This document shows, one piece after another, positions 45,657 to 53,782 of a stretch of DNA of 64,000 bases. Under the pieces are notes generated by a model that did not search any database, was not told where the DNA came from, and saw only the letters and a program-made list of their open reading frames with translations. Within the stretch, counting starts at the first letter, position 1. Each line of letters begins with the position of its first letter. Source of the stretch: Candidatus Enterococcus testudinis. GTDB taxonomy: Bacteria > Bacillota > Bacilli > Lactobacillales > Enterococcaceae. The stretch covers positions 1,700,039-1,764,038 of the forward strand of contig NZ_NGKU01000001.1 in NCBI RefSeq assembly GCF_002140915.1. Direction: 5' to 3'. Made by a program: the position numbers and the translations under genes.

Positions 45657-47525
45657 TTATGGCCGATTATGGTTTTTCTTTAACTGCTTATATGCTTTTT
45701 TTGATCCTCTATTCAAATCTTTATTGAATTTGTAGCTATGATGATCCATGAATAATTGATCAAGATCATAGTCCGCTGGGTACAGTTCTGCCTGTTTGAT
45801 CAGCAATTGTATCCTTTTGACGGCAATCATTTCCATCCGATCCTCAATCCAGACTTCCGCTTGACCATTTTCACCATATTGATAAAAAACACCCTTTTTG
45901 CCGCGATCAGTCGCCAGCACTTGGTCCCCTTTCTTCAACACCTGCTGTTGGTCTATTGGCGTGGCTGTTTCAGACAACAGGGTGAATGTTTCTTTGTCGA
46001 CCGGATACTGTTTTGTGGACATATAAGTAGCTGCTTGCGTCACGATGTGTGGCGGAATCTGCATTTTTTCAGCAATCCAAAAGGCGTTGCTTTCACCTAC
46101 CTGATTGATCAAAAGCCGATATTTTGGCGTCAAGGTTTCAGGATCAAAGGCCATGGCAGCAGTTTGAAAGTCAGCATGATCCACTGCAAATTGTTTGATT
46201 TCCCCATAATGGGTCGTTGCGATCAGCAATGCACCAGATCGATAAAGTGCATCCATAATGGCAATAGCCAATGCGGTGCCTTCATTGGGTTCTGTTCCAC
46301 TGCCAATCTCATCCAGTAAAACAATCGAATGCCGCTGATTGCCAGCCAAAATCTCCGCAATGTTTGCCATATGACCTGAGAACGTGCTCAAAGCATTGGC
46401 TAAGCTTTGCTGATCCCCAATATCCATGGAAAGACTTTTTAAAAACGGGACACTGCTCTGTCCGTTATGCGCTGGGAATAGCCCATGATGTGCCATCCCA
46501 CAAACCAAAGCGACCGTTTTTAAAACGACCGTTTTGCCACCTGCGTTCGGACCGGTAATGACCATGCAGCGTGTATCGATCCCTAATGATAAATCTAACG
46601 GCACGGCTTCATCGCCAAGCAATGGATGTGTCACATGATCCAATACCAACGTTTCTTGTTGGTTGATAGTAAGGGGAACACCGTTGATTTCACGGCAAAA
46701 TTTCCCTCGTGCGTAAATGACATCCAATACGGCCAGGCAGTCTAAACTTTGATAAATAGCCGGCAGTTCTTCGGCGATCATCCCTGTCAATTCCGCTAAA
46801 ATTTGATATTCGATTGCTGTTTTTTCCGCTTCTGCTATGATCAATCGATCATTTAGCCGTGCGACACTATCAGGCTCAATAAAGACAGTACCGCCTTTGT
46901 TCGACCGCTCAATGATCGACCCTTTGAATTGATGCTGCCACTCAGCTTTTACTGGCAGTGTATAGCGATCATTTTTCTTGATCATCCGATTGTCTTGCAA
47001 ATATTTCCCTTGCGCCAAAAACTTTAAAAAAACTTTTTTTAAATCCGCTTCGCGTTGATCGATTTGGCGGATGATTTTTCGTAGTTGACGATTGGCATCT
47101 GGATCAACGCGTTGATGACGAATCATCTGGTCTATTTGATCTGTGATTGGTGTAAAATCTGCCAGCACTTCACCATAGCCTGCTAGTCTTGGTGCCAACA
47201 TGCGATGCTTCTCCAAAAAAGCTTTGATCCGTGGCATCGATCGCAAGAAATCACTGTAAGCCACTAATTCATGGGGGAGCAAAATAAAGCCTTTTTCGAT
47301 TTTTTCAGTTTCATGTTGCGCCGACTGCATGCCCATAAATGGTATGGTTAAACCGGCATTTAAGAGCGCGACTGCTTCTTTGGTCTCTTCCATCCGTTTG
47401 ACAGCTGTCGTATAGGATGCGGCCGGTTTTTCCTCTGCGAATCGTTTTTTGCCATAATCACTGATGATTTTTTTGCTTACTTGTGTTTTGATTTGTTCAA
47501 ACTCAGCTGCTTGAGGTATGTTCAT
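45657..47525 (-). CDS. MutS2-like ATPase without Smr domain
   Basis: A 622-aa MutS-family protein. Residues 1-300 are the MutS2-type core/clamp; Walker A GPNAGGKT is at 325-332 and Walker B IVLLDEIGSGTEPNEG begins at 401. MutS2 proper (about 785 aa) ends in an Smr nuclease domain; here the protein stops after a KOW-like region with a basic tail (SKKAYKQLKKNHNRP). MutS2 in B. subtilis splits collided ribosomes and has been linked to recombination control; whether that applies here is unknown. AGAAAGGA lies before the ATG. The gene has a long leader of about 220 nt. Confidence 0.85.
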   Translation of the reverse strand: MNIPQAAEFEQIKTQVSKKIISDYGKKRFAEEKPAASYTTAVKRMEETKEAVALLNAGLTIPFMGMQSAQHETEKIEKGFILLPHELVAYSDFLRSMPRIKAFLEKHRMLAPRLAGYGEVLADFTPITDQIDQMIRHQRVDPDANRQLRKIIRQIDQREADLKKVFLKFLAQGKYLQDNRMIKKNDRYTLPVKAEWQHQFKGSIIERSNKGGTVFIEPDSVARLNDRLIIAEAEKTAIEYQILAELTGMIAEELPAIYQSLDCLAVLDVIYARGKFCREINGVPLTINQQETLVLDHVTHPLLGDEAVPLDLSLGIDTRCMVITGPNAGGKTVVLKTVALVCGMAHHGLFPAHNGQSSVPFLKSLSMDIGDQQSLANALSTFSGHMANIAEILAGNQRHSIVLLDEIGSGTEPNEGTALAIAIMDALYRSGALLIATTHYGEIKQFAVDHADFQTAAMAFDPETLTPKYRLLINQVGESNAFWIAEKMQIPPHIVTQAATYMSTKQYPVDKETFTLLSETATPIDQQQVLKKGDQVLATDRGKKGVFYQYGENGQAEVWIEDRMEMIAVKRIQLLIKQAELYPADYDLDQLFMDHHSYKFNKDLNRGSKKAYKQLKKNHNRP

Positions 47526-47748
47526 GTCGATGATCCTTTCTGGTGCCTGCAGACAACGAACGTATCTGCGTCCAAAAAAGTGTACAAAAAAAGCGATAGT
47601 TCCCCATCACCTGATTCATCAATAACGATTTGTATCGGTATCTGCAGGCACAACAAATAAACGTCTATTTTTTCGTTTATTTGTTTATATTGTCTGATTA
47701 GATACCGCGGACACTCATAAAATACCTCTTTCGTTTTTTGAACGTGTT
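47526..47748 (-). promoter_or_regulatory. Structured leader upstream of the MutS2-like gene, possible attenuator
   Basis: The transcript from the promoter at 47755-47784 has about 220 nt before the start codon. In order it carries a ribosome site and a 6-codon frame; CGGTATC, complementary to GATACCG further on; a CAAATAAACG hairpin; GTGCCTGCAGA, complementary to TCTGCAGGCAC placed just before the mutS2 ribosome site; and a CGATA/TATCG stem followed by T7. GATACCG and GTGCCTGCAGA overlap, so the pairings compete. This looks like an attenuator or translation switch, by inference. Confidence 0.5.
47698..47718 (-). CDS. Putative 6-aa leader peptide (MSVRGI)
   Basis: ATG with GAGG 6 nt upstream, six codons, then TAA, about 30 nt after the predicted transcript start. 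The last codons overlap the CGGTATC arm of a leader pairing, so a stalled ribosome would change the fold. Speculative but well placed. Confidence 0.4.
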   Translation of the reverse strand: MSVRGI

Positions 47749-47754
47749 TCACTT

Positions 47755-47784
47755 ATTGTAAAGGAAAAGGCTAAGATCTGTCAA
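47755..47784 (-). promoter_or_regulatory. Promoter of the MutS2-like gene
   Basis: A perfect TTGACA, 18 nt, TACAAT on the minus strand. Confidence 0.7.
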
Positions 47785-47804
47785 CTCGTGTAACAAACTG
47801 CAAA

Positions 47805-47841
47805 GCAAAAACACCAAAGCAAGTAAACTTTGGTGTTTTTG
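47805..47841 (-). terminator. Terminator of ahpCF
   Basis: AAAAACACCAAAG pairs with CTTTGGTGTTTTT around an 8-nt loop. Confidence 0.9.
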
Positions 47842-47858
47842 GCCTCATGCCTATCTTT

Positions 47859-49388
47859 CTAGGAACGAATCAAATGATCGAATGCACCTAATGCTGCGGT
47901 TGCACCAGACCCCATGGAAATGATGATTTGTTTATAGGCGCTATCCGTACAATCTCCGGCTGCAAATACTCCTTCGATGTTGGTCGCCCCGTGTTTATCC
48001 ACCACGATCTCATTACGCTGATTCAAAACGACGCGATCTTGCAACCACTCGGTATTTGGCATTAAGCCAATCAAGATAAAGACTCCTTCAACCGCCAATG
48101 TGAATTCACCATTTGATGCACGATCTGTATAAGTCAATTGCTCAACATGATCTGATCCAGTGATTTCTTTGGTTGCTGCATTGGTGATAACAGTGACATT
48201 GTCTAAAGTCTGCAATCTCTTTTGCAAGACCAAATCAGCTTTTAACTCTGGCAAGAATTCCAATACGTACACATGTTTCGCCATACCAGCCAAATCGATC
48301 GCGGCCTCGATCCCGGAGTTTCCTCCGCCGATCACTGCTACTTCTTTTCCAGCAAATAATGGGCCATCACAATGCGGGCAGTAAGCGACACCTTTGTTTT
48401 TGAATTCTTTTTCGCCAGGCACATTGATATTGCGCCAGCGTGCACCAGTAGATAAAATGGCTGTTTTGGTTTGCAAGACAGCACCATTTTCTAATTCCAC
48501 TTCAACAAAATCATTGCGACGGATATCTTTGGCACGTTGCCCCTTCATCACATCGACATTGTATTCGTTGACATGTTCTTCTACTTGGCGCATCAATTTT
48601 GGCCCTTCTGTATATAAAGTGCCAATCATATTCTCAATGCCCAGTGTTTCCATGACTTGACCGCCAAATGTTTCAACGACCATACCTGTTTTAATGCCTT
48701 TACGTGCCGCATAAATAGCCGCACTACTACCAGCAGGTCCGCCCCCTACGACAAGAACATCAAAAATTTCTTTGTCCGCAAACACTTCTTTGCTCGTTGG
48801 CCCTGCAGCTTTTTCAATCAACTGCTCAATCGTCTGACGACCACTGGCGAATTCTTCATTGTCCAAAAAGACCGTCGGAACAGCCATGATTTTCTTTTGA
48901 TCAATTTCGTCTTTGAACATACCGCCTTCAATCATCGTATGACTGATAGATGGATTCAAGACTGCCATAATATTCAATGCTTGGACAACGTCTGGACAGT
49001 TATGGCAAGTCAAACTCACATACGTTTCAAAGTGCAGCGGCTGATCGATGGCTTTGATCTGCTTTTGAACTGCTTCATCAATTTTTGGCGGTCGACCACT
49101 GACTTGTAATAGCGCCAAAATAAAAGATGTAAATTCATGTCCCAAAGGTAATCCAGCGAAGACGATCCCACTGGTTTGACCAGGTTGTTCAATGGTAAAA
49201 CTCGGTGTCCGTTCTAACACGCGATCTTGAATCGTGATTTTATCTGACATCTCAGCGATTTCAGTTAAAAAATCACGTACCTTTACCGATGCTTCATCTT
49301 CGCCTAATGAAGCCGCAAAAACGACATCTGCTTCTAACATGGCCAGATACTGCGTTAATTGATCTTTGATCCCTTTATCTAATCCCAT
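47859..49388 (-). CDS. ahpF: Alkyl hydroperoxide reductase subunit F
   Basis: NADH-dependent flavoprotein that re-reduces AhpC; 509 aa. The N-terminal double thioredoxin fold has C128/C131 in LTCHNCPD; the FAD site VVGGGPAG is around 213-220; the second redox pair is C337/C340 in AYCPHCDG. All four cysteines are intact. Follows ahpC by 9 nt with AGGAGG before the ATG. Confidence 0.96.
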   Translation of the reverse strand: MGLDKGIKDQLTQYLAMLEADVVFAASLGEDEASVKVRDFLTEIAEMSDKITIQDRVLERTPSFTIEQPGQTSGIVFAGLPLGHEFTSFILALLQVSGRPPKIDEAVQKQIKAIDQPLHFETYVSLTCHNCPDVVQALNIMAVLNPSISHTMIEGGMFKDEIDQKKIMAVPTVFLDNEEFASGRQTIEQLIEKAAGPTSKEVFADKEIFDVLVVGGGPAGSSAAIYAARKGIKTGMVVETFGGQVMETLGIENMIGTLYTEGPKLMRQVEEHVNEYNVDVMKGQRAKDIRRNDFVEVELENGAVLQTKTAILSTGARWRNINVPGEKEFKNKGVAYCPHCDGPLFAGKEVAVIGGGNSGIEAAIDLAGMAKHVYVLEFLPELKADLVLQKRLQTLDNVTVITNAATKEITGSDHVEQLTYTDRASNGEFTLAVEGVFILIGLMPNTEWLQDRVVLNQRNEIVVDKHGATNIEGVFAAGDCTDSAYKQIIISMGSGATAALGAFDHLIRS

Positions 49389-49397
49389 TTGACCCTC

Positions 49398-49961
49398 CTA
49401 TATTTTCCCTACTAGGTCCAAGCTAGGTGTCAGTGTGTCTTCGCCTTCTTTCCATTTGGCTGGGCATACTTCACCTGGATGTGTACGTACATATTGTGCA
49501 GCACGGATTTTATCAATCAAACCACTTGCATCACGGCCAATACCATCCGCATTGATTTCCACTGTTTGAACAACTCCATCAGGATCAATGATAAAAGTAC
49601 CCCGTTGTGACAAACCAGATGTTTCGTCTAAAACGTCAAAGATCTCTGAAATGATATGAGAAGGATCAGCGATCATAATATATTCGATTTTGTTGATTGC
49701 GTCAGAATGATCATGCCAAGCTTTGTGGACATAATGCGTATCTGTAGAAACGGAATAAACTTCAGTACCCAATTCCTTTAAGGCATGGTATTGATCTTGC
49801 AAGTCTTCCAATTCTGTTGGACATACAAATGAAAAGTCGGCAGGATAAAAACAAACCACATTCCATTTTCCTTTGAAGTCTTCAGATGAAACATCGATAA
49901 ATTTCCCATCGTGATAAGCTTGAGCTTCGAATGAACCAATTTCTTTTCCAATTAATGACAT
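49398..49961 (-). CDS. ahpC: Alkyl hydroperoxide reductase subunit C (peroxiredoxin)
   Basis: Typical 2-Cys peroxiredoxin of 187 aa that destroys H2O2 and organic peroxides. Peroxidatic C47 in FVCPTE and resolving C166 in [13 protein letters not shown] precedes the ATG. First gene of ahpCF. The promoter region carries AT-rich palindromes resembling PerR sites. Confidence 0.97.
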   Translation of the reverse strand: MSLIGKEIGSFEAQAYHDGKFIDVSSEDFKGKWNVVCFYPADFSFVCPTELEDLQDQYHALKELGTEVYSVSTDTHYVHKAWHDHSDAINKIEYIMIADPSHIISEIFDVLDETSGLSQRGTFIIDPDGVVQTVEINADGIGRDASGLIDKIRAAQYVRTHPGEVCPAKWKEGEDTLTPSLDLVGKI

Positions 49962-50000
49962 ATCATTTCCTCCATTTAGAATAATTATTTGAGAATAATC

Positions 50001-50037
50001 TCTATTAATTATTAGACTAATTCACCAAAAATTGCAA
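50001..50037 (-). promoter_or_regulatory. ahpC promoter with PerR-like palindrome
   Basis: TTGCAA (50037-50032), 17 nt, TAATAA (50014-50009) on the minus strand. The palindrome TCTATTAATTATTAGA (50001-50016) covers the -10 box; it agrees only partly with the PerR consensus TTATAATNATTATAA. A second partial match lies near 49979-49993. Confidence 0.5.
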
Positions 50038-50199
50038 TACTTTCCCGAAAATTCTCTCATTTAAATTATTTTCTCCTCATAAACAAGCGTTTTTCTTTGC
50101 TTTGCAGAAAAAATATTCTATCATTTTTTGTTTATTCATCGTAAAGCTCATATTTCCCCATCCATTACATTCTCAATTACACTATTGATTCTCATTTAC

Positions 50200-50234
50200 T
50201 AAAAAATCCGCCTCCTATGCTTAGGGAGGCGGAT
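50200..50234 (-). terminator. Terminator after the 69-aa gene
   Basis: ATCCGCCTCC pairs with GGAGGCGGAT, then T6 on the minus strand. The AT-rich stretch 50041-50199 upstream of the ahpC promoter shows nothing else clear. Confidence 0.9.
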
Positions 50235-50241
50235 GTGCTGT

Positions 50242-50451
50242 TTATTTAGATTGAGTGGCCAAGAAATGGAATAACCCGCCGATCGTAGCTTCCGGTAATT
50301 CCAAGACTGTCCCATCTAAACGGGCTTCTTCCACAAGATAATGATCTTGAAATGGTGGAACCTCTAAATATTGGCTGGCTAGAAAATCCTTCGCAGTGTC
50401 GTAGTACGCTGTTTCTTTGCTGCCGTTCTTGACATAGTGTATCTCTAACAT
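50242..50451 (-). CDS. Small acidic protein (69 aa), unknown
   Basis: A 69-aa soluble protein (MLEIHYVKNGSKETAYY...) with alternating strand-like pattern. Strong own promoter (50498-50526) and strong terminator, so it is a real unit. No family recognised by eye. Confidence 0.7.
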   Translation of the reverse strand: MLEIHYVKNGSKETAYYDTAKDFLASQYLEVPPFQDHYLVEEARLDGTVLELPEATIGGLFHFLATQSK

Positions 50452-50497
50452 AATTATTGCCTTCTTTCATTAGGAACAAGAGCTTATTTACACAGTG

Positions 50498-50526
50498 ATT
50501 ATAAACCTGCCCGCTTCAGATGTAAA
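50498..50526 (-). promoter_or_regulatory. Promoter of the 69-aa gene
   Basis: TTTACA, 17 nt, perfect TATAAT on the minus strand. Confidence 0.7.
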
Positions 50527-50555
50527 GCTGCTTTGACCTTGAAATGAACGACTTG

Positions 50556-51524
50556 TTAGGGACGTTTTTGACTGAATTGATGCAAAAAGTAATCTTGTAA
50601 AACCCCTGCAAGAATGAAGATCACCCAAGAGTAAGCCCACGCACCAAAGGCAAAAGACCCCATCAAATAAAGGACAACGATCATTGGCCAATAAACCGTA
50701 TGGAAAAAGACGACCCGTCCGGCAGATTCTCCATATTTATGTTTGGTTGCTCGCGTACCTGGTCTATCTTCATCACGAACAAAATATGTCTCTGAAACCA
50801 GTTTTGCATACCCAGAACGAATCACACTGACATAGACGATGAAGAAGACACCCACCGCAACCATAAATAAGAACATCGCAATGCCCAATGGCGTATCATA
50901 ATAAAAAATACTACTCATCAAAACGGGTGCAAGAGAAAAGATACATAACCCGATCCCTATCACTAACCCGATTCGAAAACTTTTTTCGTAATCATCCAGC
51001 TGCTGACGAGCCACATATTTGATCTCGTTGGAAATATAGCGATCATCCAACCTTTTACGATAAGCGGCATATTTTAAGGCGGAACTAATGATAAAGCCCA
51101 CACCAATTGCGCCAAAAACCGGCAACATCAACAGCCCAAGGCCTTCTTGATTCACGCCGATAAAAAAGGCAAAAATGGCAACTGCTGAAATACATAAGCC
51201 AATGCCTGTCGATAGATACAAAGCAAAATAGCGAACAGTCTTCCAGTAATCAAAGGCTTCTTCGTCAGTGATTGCATCGGTCAAATCAGGCGTCTGACGC
51301 TCTTCATAAAGCGCTGAAACATCCAATGCTTGCAGCAATTCATCGACAGAGCCGAACTCGCTGATCACCGCCCCAATCGCTTCATGTTCACTTTTGCCTT
51401 GACTGATCAATTCATGATAATGGTCCTCCATGATTGCGGACAAATCTTCCTTCGCCTTCTTAGTTTCCTCTGTAACTGGAACATGTAAGAATAAACTGTC
51501 TAAATAGTCATGTATGGTTTTCAT
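50556..51524 (-). CDS. Membrane protein with N-terminal permease-prefix-like domain
   Basis: 322-aa protein. Residues 1-65 (DYLDSLFLHVPVTEETKKAKEDL... EAIGAVISEFGS) are the soluble helical domain found in DUF1700/HAAS proteins; about six transmembrane helices follow. Such proteins sit next to PadR regulators and are thought to respond to envelope stress or drugs, but no reaction is known. Its start overlaps the padR stop by 4 nt (ATGA), so both are coupled. Confidence 0.78.
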   Translation of the reverse strand: MKTIHDYLDSLFLHVPVTEETKKAKEDLSAIMEDHYHELISQGKSEHEAIGAVISEFGSVDELLQALDVSALYEERQTPDLTDAITDEEAFDYWKTVRYFALYLSTGIGLCISAVAIFAFFIGVNQEGLGLLMLPVFGAIGVGFIISSALKYAAYRKRLDDRYISNEIKYVARQQLDDYEKSFRIGLVIGIGLCIFSLAPVLMSSIFYYDTPLGIAMFLFMVAVGVFFIVYVSVIRSGYAKLVSETYFVRDEDRPGTRATKHKYGESAGRVVFFHTVYWPMIVVLYLMGSFAFGAWAYSWVIFILAGVLQDYFLHQFSQKRP

Positions 51525-51853
51525 TTTGCTCCTCCTTGTAAGAACCGATCAACTACCACCTTGGTCTGTTGCCATTCTGTACGTTTTTCTTCTAAAAGTT
51601 TCTTGCCAGCTGTCGTGATATGATAGTACGTTCTTTTCTTGCCATGGGTCACTTCCCCTGGATAGGAATGGATCAGCCCCTGCTTTTCTAATCGGGTAAA
51701 TGCAGAGTATAGCGTTGTTTCTTTGATTACATATACACCGTCCGTGCCTTCGCGGATTCGTTTGGAAATCTCATATCCATATGAATCTTCCTTTGCAAGA
51801 ATAGATAGAATGATCGCATCATTGTATCCACGAATCCCGTCGCTCGATATCAT
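51521..51853 (-). CDS. PadR-family repressor
   Basis: Winged-helix regulator of 110 aa, PadR subfamily 2 by size. DSYGYEISKRI and KETTLYSAFTRLEKQGLIHSY are the recognition-helix region, and HGKKRTYYHITTAGKKLL the wing. First gene of a two-gene operon with a membrane protein. A large palindrome spans its promoter, so it most likely represses itself and its partner. Confidence 0.9.
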   Translation of the reverse strand: MISSDGIRGYNDAIILSILAKEDSYGYEISKRIREGTDGVYVIKETTLYSAFTRLEKQGLIHSYPGEVTHGKKRTYYHITTAGKKLLEEKRTEWQQTKVVVDRFLQGGAK

Positions 51854-51877
51854 ACGATCCCTCCTTGATTACTGCAT

Positions 51878-51917
51878 CTGTCGTACTAATTATAAAACAA
51901 TTACTACGACAGGTAAA
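51878..51917. promoter_or_regulatory. PadR promoter with 35-bp palindromic operator
   Basis: TTTACC (51917-51912), 17 nt, TATAAT (51894-51889). The inverted repeat CTGTCGTACTAATT (51878-51891) and AATTACTACGACAG (51899-51912) matches in 13 of 14 positions and covers the core promoter completely. Confidence 0.75.
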
Positions 51918-51969
51918 GTAAACGAATAGAAGTTTTGCAATATCAGTCTTAGGTCGTATCTCTGAATAT

Positions 51970-52003
51970 ACAAAAAAGAAGTGACGCATGGTCACTTCTT
52001 TCC
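51970..52003 (-). terminator. Terminator of the siderophore ABC operon
   Basis: AAGAAGTGAC pairs with GTCACTTCTT around a 6-nt loop, then T6 on the minus strand. Confidence 0.88.
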
Positions 52004-52021
52004 TATCATAATTCGTATGCG

Positions 52022-53002
52022 TTACTCAACCGCCGGCTGCGCATCCGTCAGCATCCGTTCGATCGATTCGATCCCAGAGCCAGCTAAATACCAGACTTCA
52101 GCATCCAATTCAATGATTTTATCCTGTTGACCGGCATTGGTTTCTTGCACGATCTCGTTGCTGATAAAGGCAGATTGCGATTCTTCCCCGCCAATTGCTT
52201 GTGTGCGGTCAACAACAAATAATAGATCTGGATTTTTTTCTAACAAAAATTCATAAGAAATACTTTCGCCATGTGTGGAAGCCTCCAACGTATCATCGAC
52301 TGGAATGAACCCGAATGTATCATATAGAATACTATAGCGAGAACCCGGACCAAATGCAGACAGATTGCCTTCATTGACCATCACCACTAATGCCGATAAA
52401 CCACTCTCTTCTGCCTGCGCATGCAACGTTTCGATTTGACTTTGCAGTTCAGTCAAATGCGCTTGCGCTTCATCTTCTTTGCCAAAGATAGCGGCGAGTG
52501 TTTGAATATTGCTTTCAATCGATGGCCACGTGTTCTCATTGTCTACTGTCAGAAAAATGGTTGGCGCGATTGCTGCCAACTCTTCTTGATACTCTCTTTG
52601 ACGACCAGAAATGATGATCAAGTCTGGTTGCAGTTGATTGATTTTTTCCAAATCCGGCTCTTTGATTCCACCTGCTGATTCAACCGCTTCAAAGTCTGAT
52701 AAATACGCAGGAAGATTGCTAGTTGCTGCCCCCACCACGCGATCGCCTACACCTAAGACATTCAACGTATCTAAGGCACTGTTGTCAAAGACCACCACTT
52801 TTTCTGGTTGATTAGGGACTGTGATCGTGCCATTCCCATCCGTCACTTCGATGTCAGTGGGTGTCTCCTCAACCGTATCTTCTGTTGCTGTTTGTGCTTG
52901 TGTTGTGTCCGATGACTGGCTTTCTCCTTGTGTGCTTTCCCCACAAGCCGCCAATCCTAAAACCATTCCGATCGTGAGTACACCAATAGCTATTTTCTTC
53001 AT
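52022..53002 (-). CDS. Siderophore-binding lipoprotein (YclQ/FatB/CeuE-like)
   Basis: Extracellular iron-siderophore receptor of 326 aa. Lipobox LAAC with C20, an acidic Thr/Glu-rich linker (about 22-50), then a type III periplasmic-binding fold (about 52-326) with PEKVVVFDNSALDTLNVLGVGDRVVG. Last of four genes in the order permease, permease, ATPase, binding protein, as in B. subtilis yclNOPQ (petrobactin) and Vibrio fat genes. The exact siderophore is unknown. Confidence 0.88.
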   Translation of the reverse strand: MKKIAIGVLTIGMVLGLAACGESTQGESQSSDTTQAQTATEDTVEETPTDIEVTDGNGTITVPNQPEKVVVFDNSALDTLNVLGVGDRVVGAATSNLPAYLSDFEAVESAGGIKEPDLEKINQLQPDLIIISGRQREYQEELAAIAPTIFLTVDNENTWPSIESNIQTLAAIFGKEDEAQAHLTELQSQIETLHAQAEESGLSALVVMVNEGNLSAFGPGSRYSILYDTFGFIPVDDTLEASTHGESISYEFLLEKNPDLLFVVDRTQAIGGEESQSAFISNEIVQETNAGQQDKIIELDAEVWYLAGSGIESIERMLTDAQPAVE

Positions 53003-53023
53003 TGTATCCTCCTAAAATATATT

Positions 53024-53782
53024 TTATGTGAATGGATAGCAAAAATAGCTATCTTCCACTTGTACCAATTTAATGGGTAATTCATATAATTCCGACAAGA
53101 CAGATTCTTGGATGACTTCTGCTGTGGTGCCAGCCTGTAGCACTTGGCCATTTTTCATCGCGACGATATATGATGCATAGCGTGCTGCATAATTAATATC
53201 ATGCAGGACGATAATGACCGTCTTTTTTTCTGCTTGCACCAGTTCAGTCAAATGATTCATCAATTGCGTCGCGTGTTTCAGGTCCAAATTGTTCAGTGGT
53301 TCATCCAACAGGATATAATCCGTTTCTTGCGCTAAGACCATCGCCAAATACACCCGTTGCAACTGACCGCCGGATAAAGCGTGGATTGATCGTTCTTGGT
53401 ATGCTTCTAGACCCACTTTGCGAATGGCTGAAGCAATTATTTGTGCATCTTGCTCTGTCTGCCGTCCGCGGTTATAGGGATAGCGACCGAAAGCGACAAG
53501 TTCTTTGACTGTCAAATGCACACCATATTGATTGCTTTGCTGCAGATAAGCCAACTTTTGCGCCAATTCTTTCCCAGTCCATTGTCTTAACTCTTTGCCG
53601 TCCAAATAAATGTCTCCTGTCCGCTCCCCCAATACCCGGCTGAGTAACGACAGCAACGTACTTTTCCCCGCACCATTTGGACCGATCAAGGCAATCACTT
53701 GTCCTTCAGGCAACTGCAGATCACAGGCAGTTAAAATCTGCGTGTTCCCGTATGATTTGTGAAGATTTATCGTTTCGATCAT
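53024..53782 (-). CDS. Iron-siderophore ABC transporter ATPase
   Basis: 252 aa. Walker A GPNGAGKS at 34-41, signature LSGGQLQR, Walker B YILLDEPLNNLDLKH. FepC/YclP class. Overlaps the preceding permease gene by 4 nt. Drives import of the ferric siderophore. Confidence 0.92.
   Translation of the reverse strand: MIETINLHKSYGNTQILTACDLQLPEGQVIALIGPNGAGKSTLLSLLSRVLGERTGDIYLDGKELRQWTGKELAQKLAYLQQSNQYGVHLTVKELVAFGRYPYNRGRQTEQDAQIIASAIRKVGLEAYQERSIHALSGGQLQRVYLAMVLAQETDYILLDEPLNNLDLKHATQLMNHLTELVQAEKKTVIIVLHDINYAARYASYIVAMKNGQVLQAGTTAEVIQESVLSELYELPIKLVQVEDSYFCYPFT

Noticed and set aside
47522..47752. 76-codon minus-strand frame overlapping the MutS2-like start by ATGA
   Set aside because: Its GTG start coincides with the predicted transcript start and has no ribosome site. 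The region is better explained as a structured leader.
50160..50200. Two ATTCTCA copies resembling half Fur boxes
   Set aside because: Direct repeats, not an inverted 7-1-7 arrangement, and far from a start codon.
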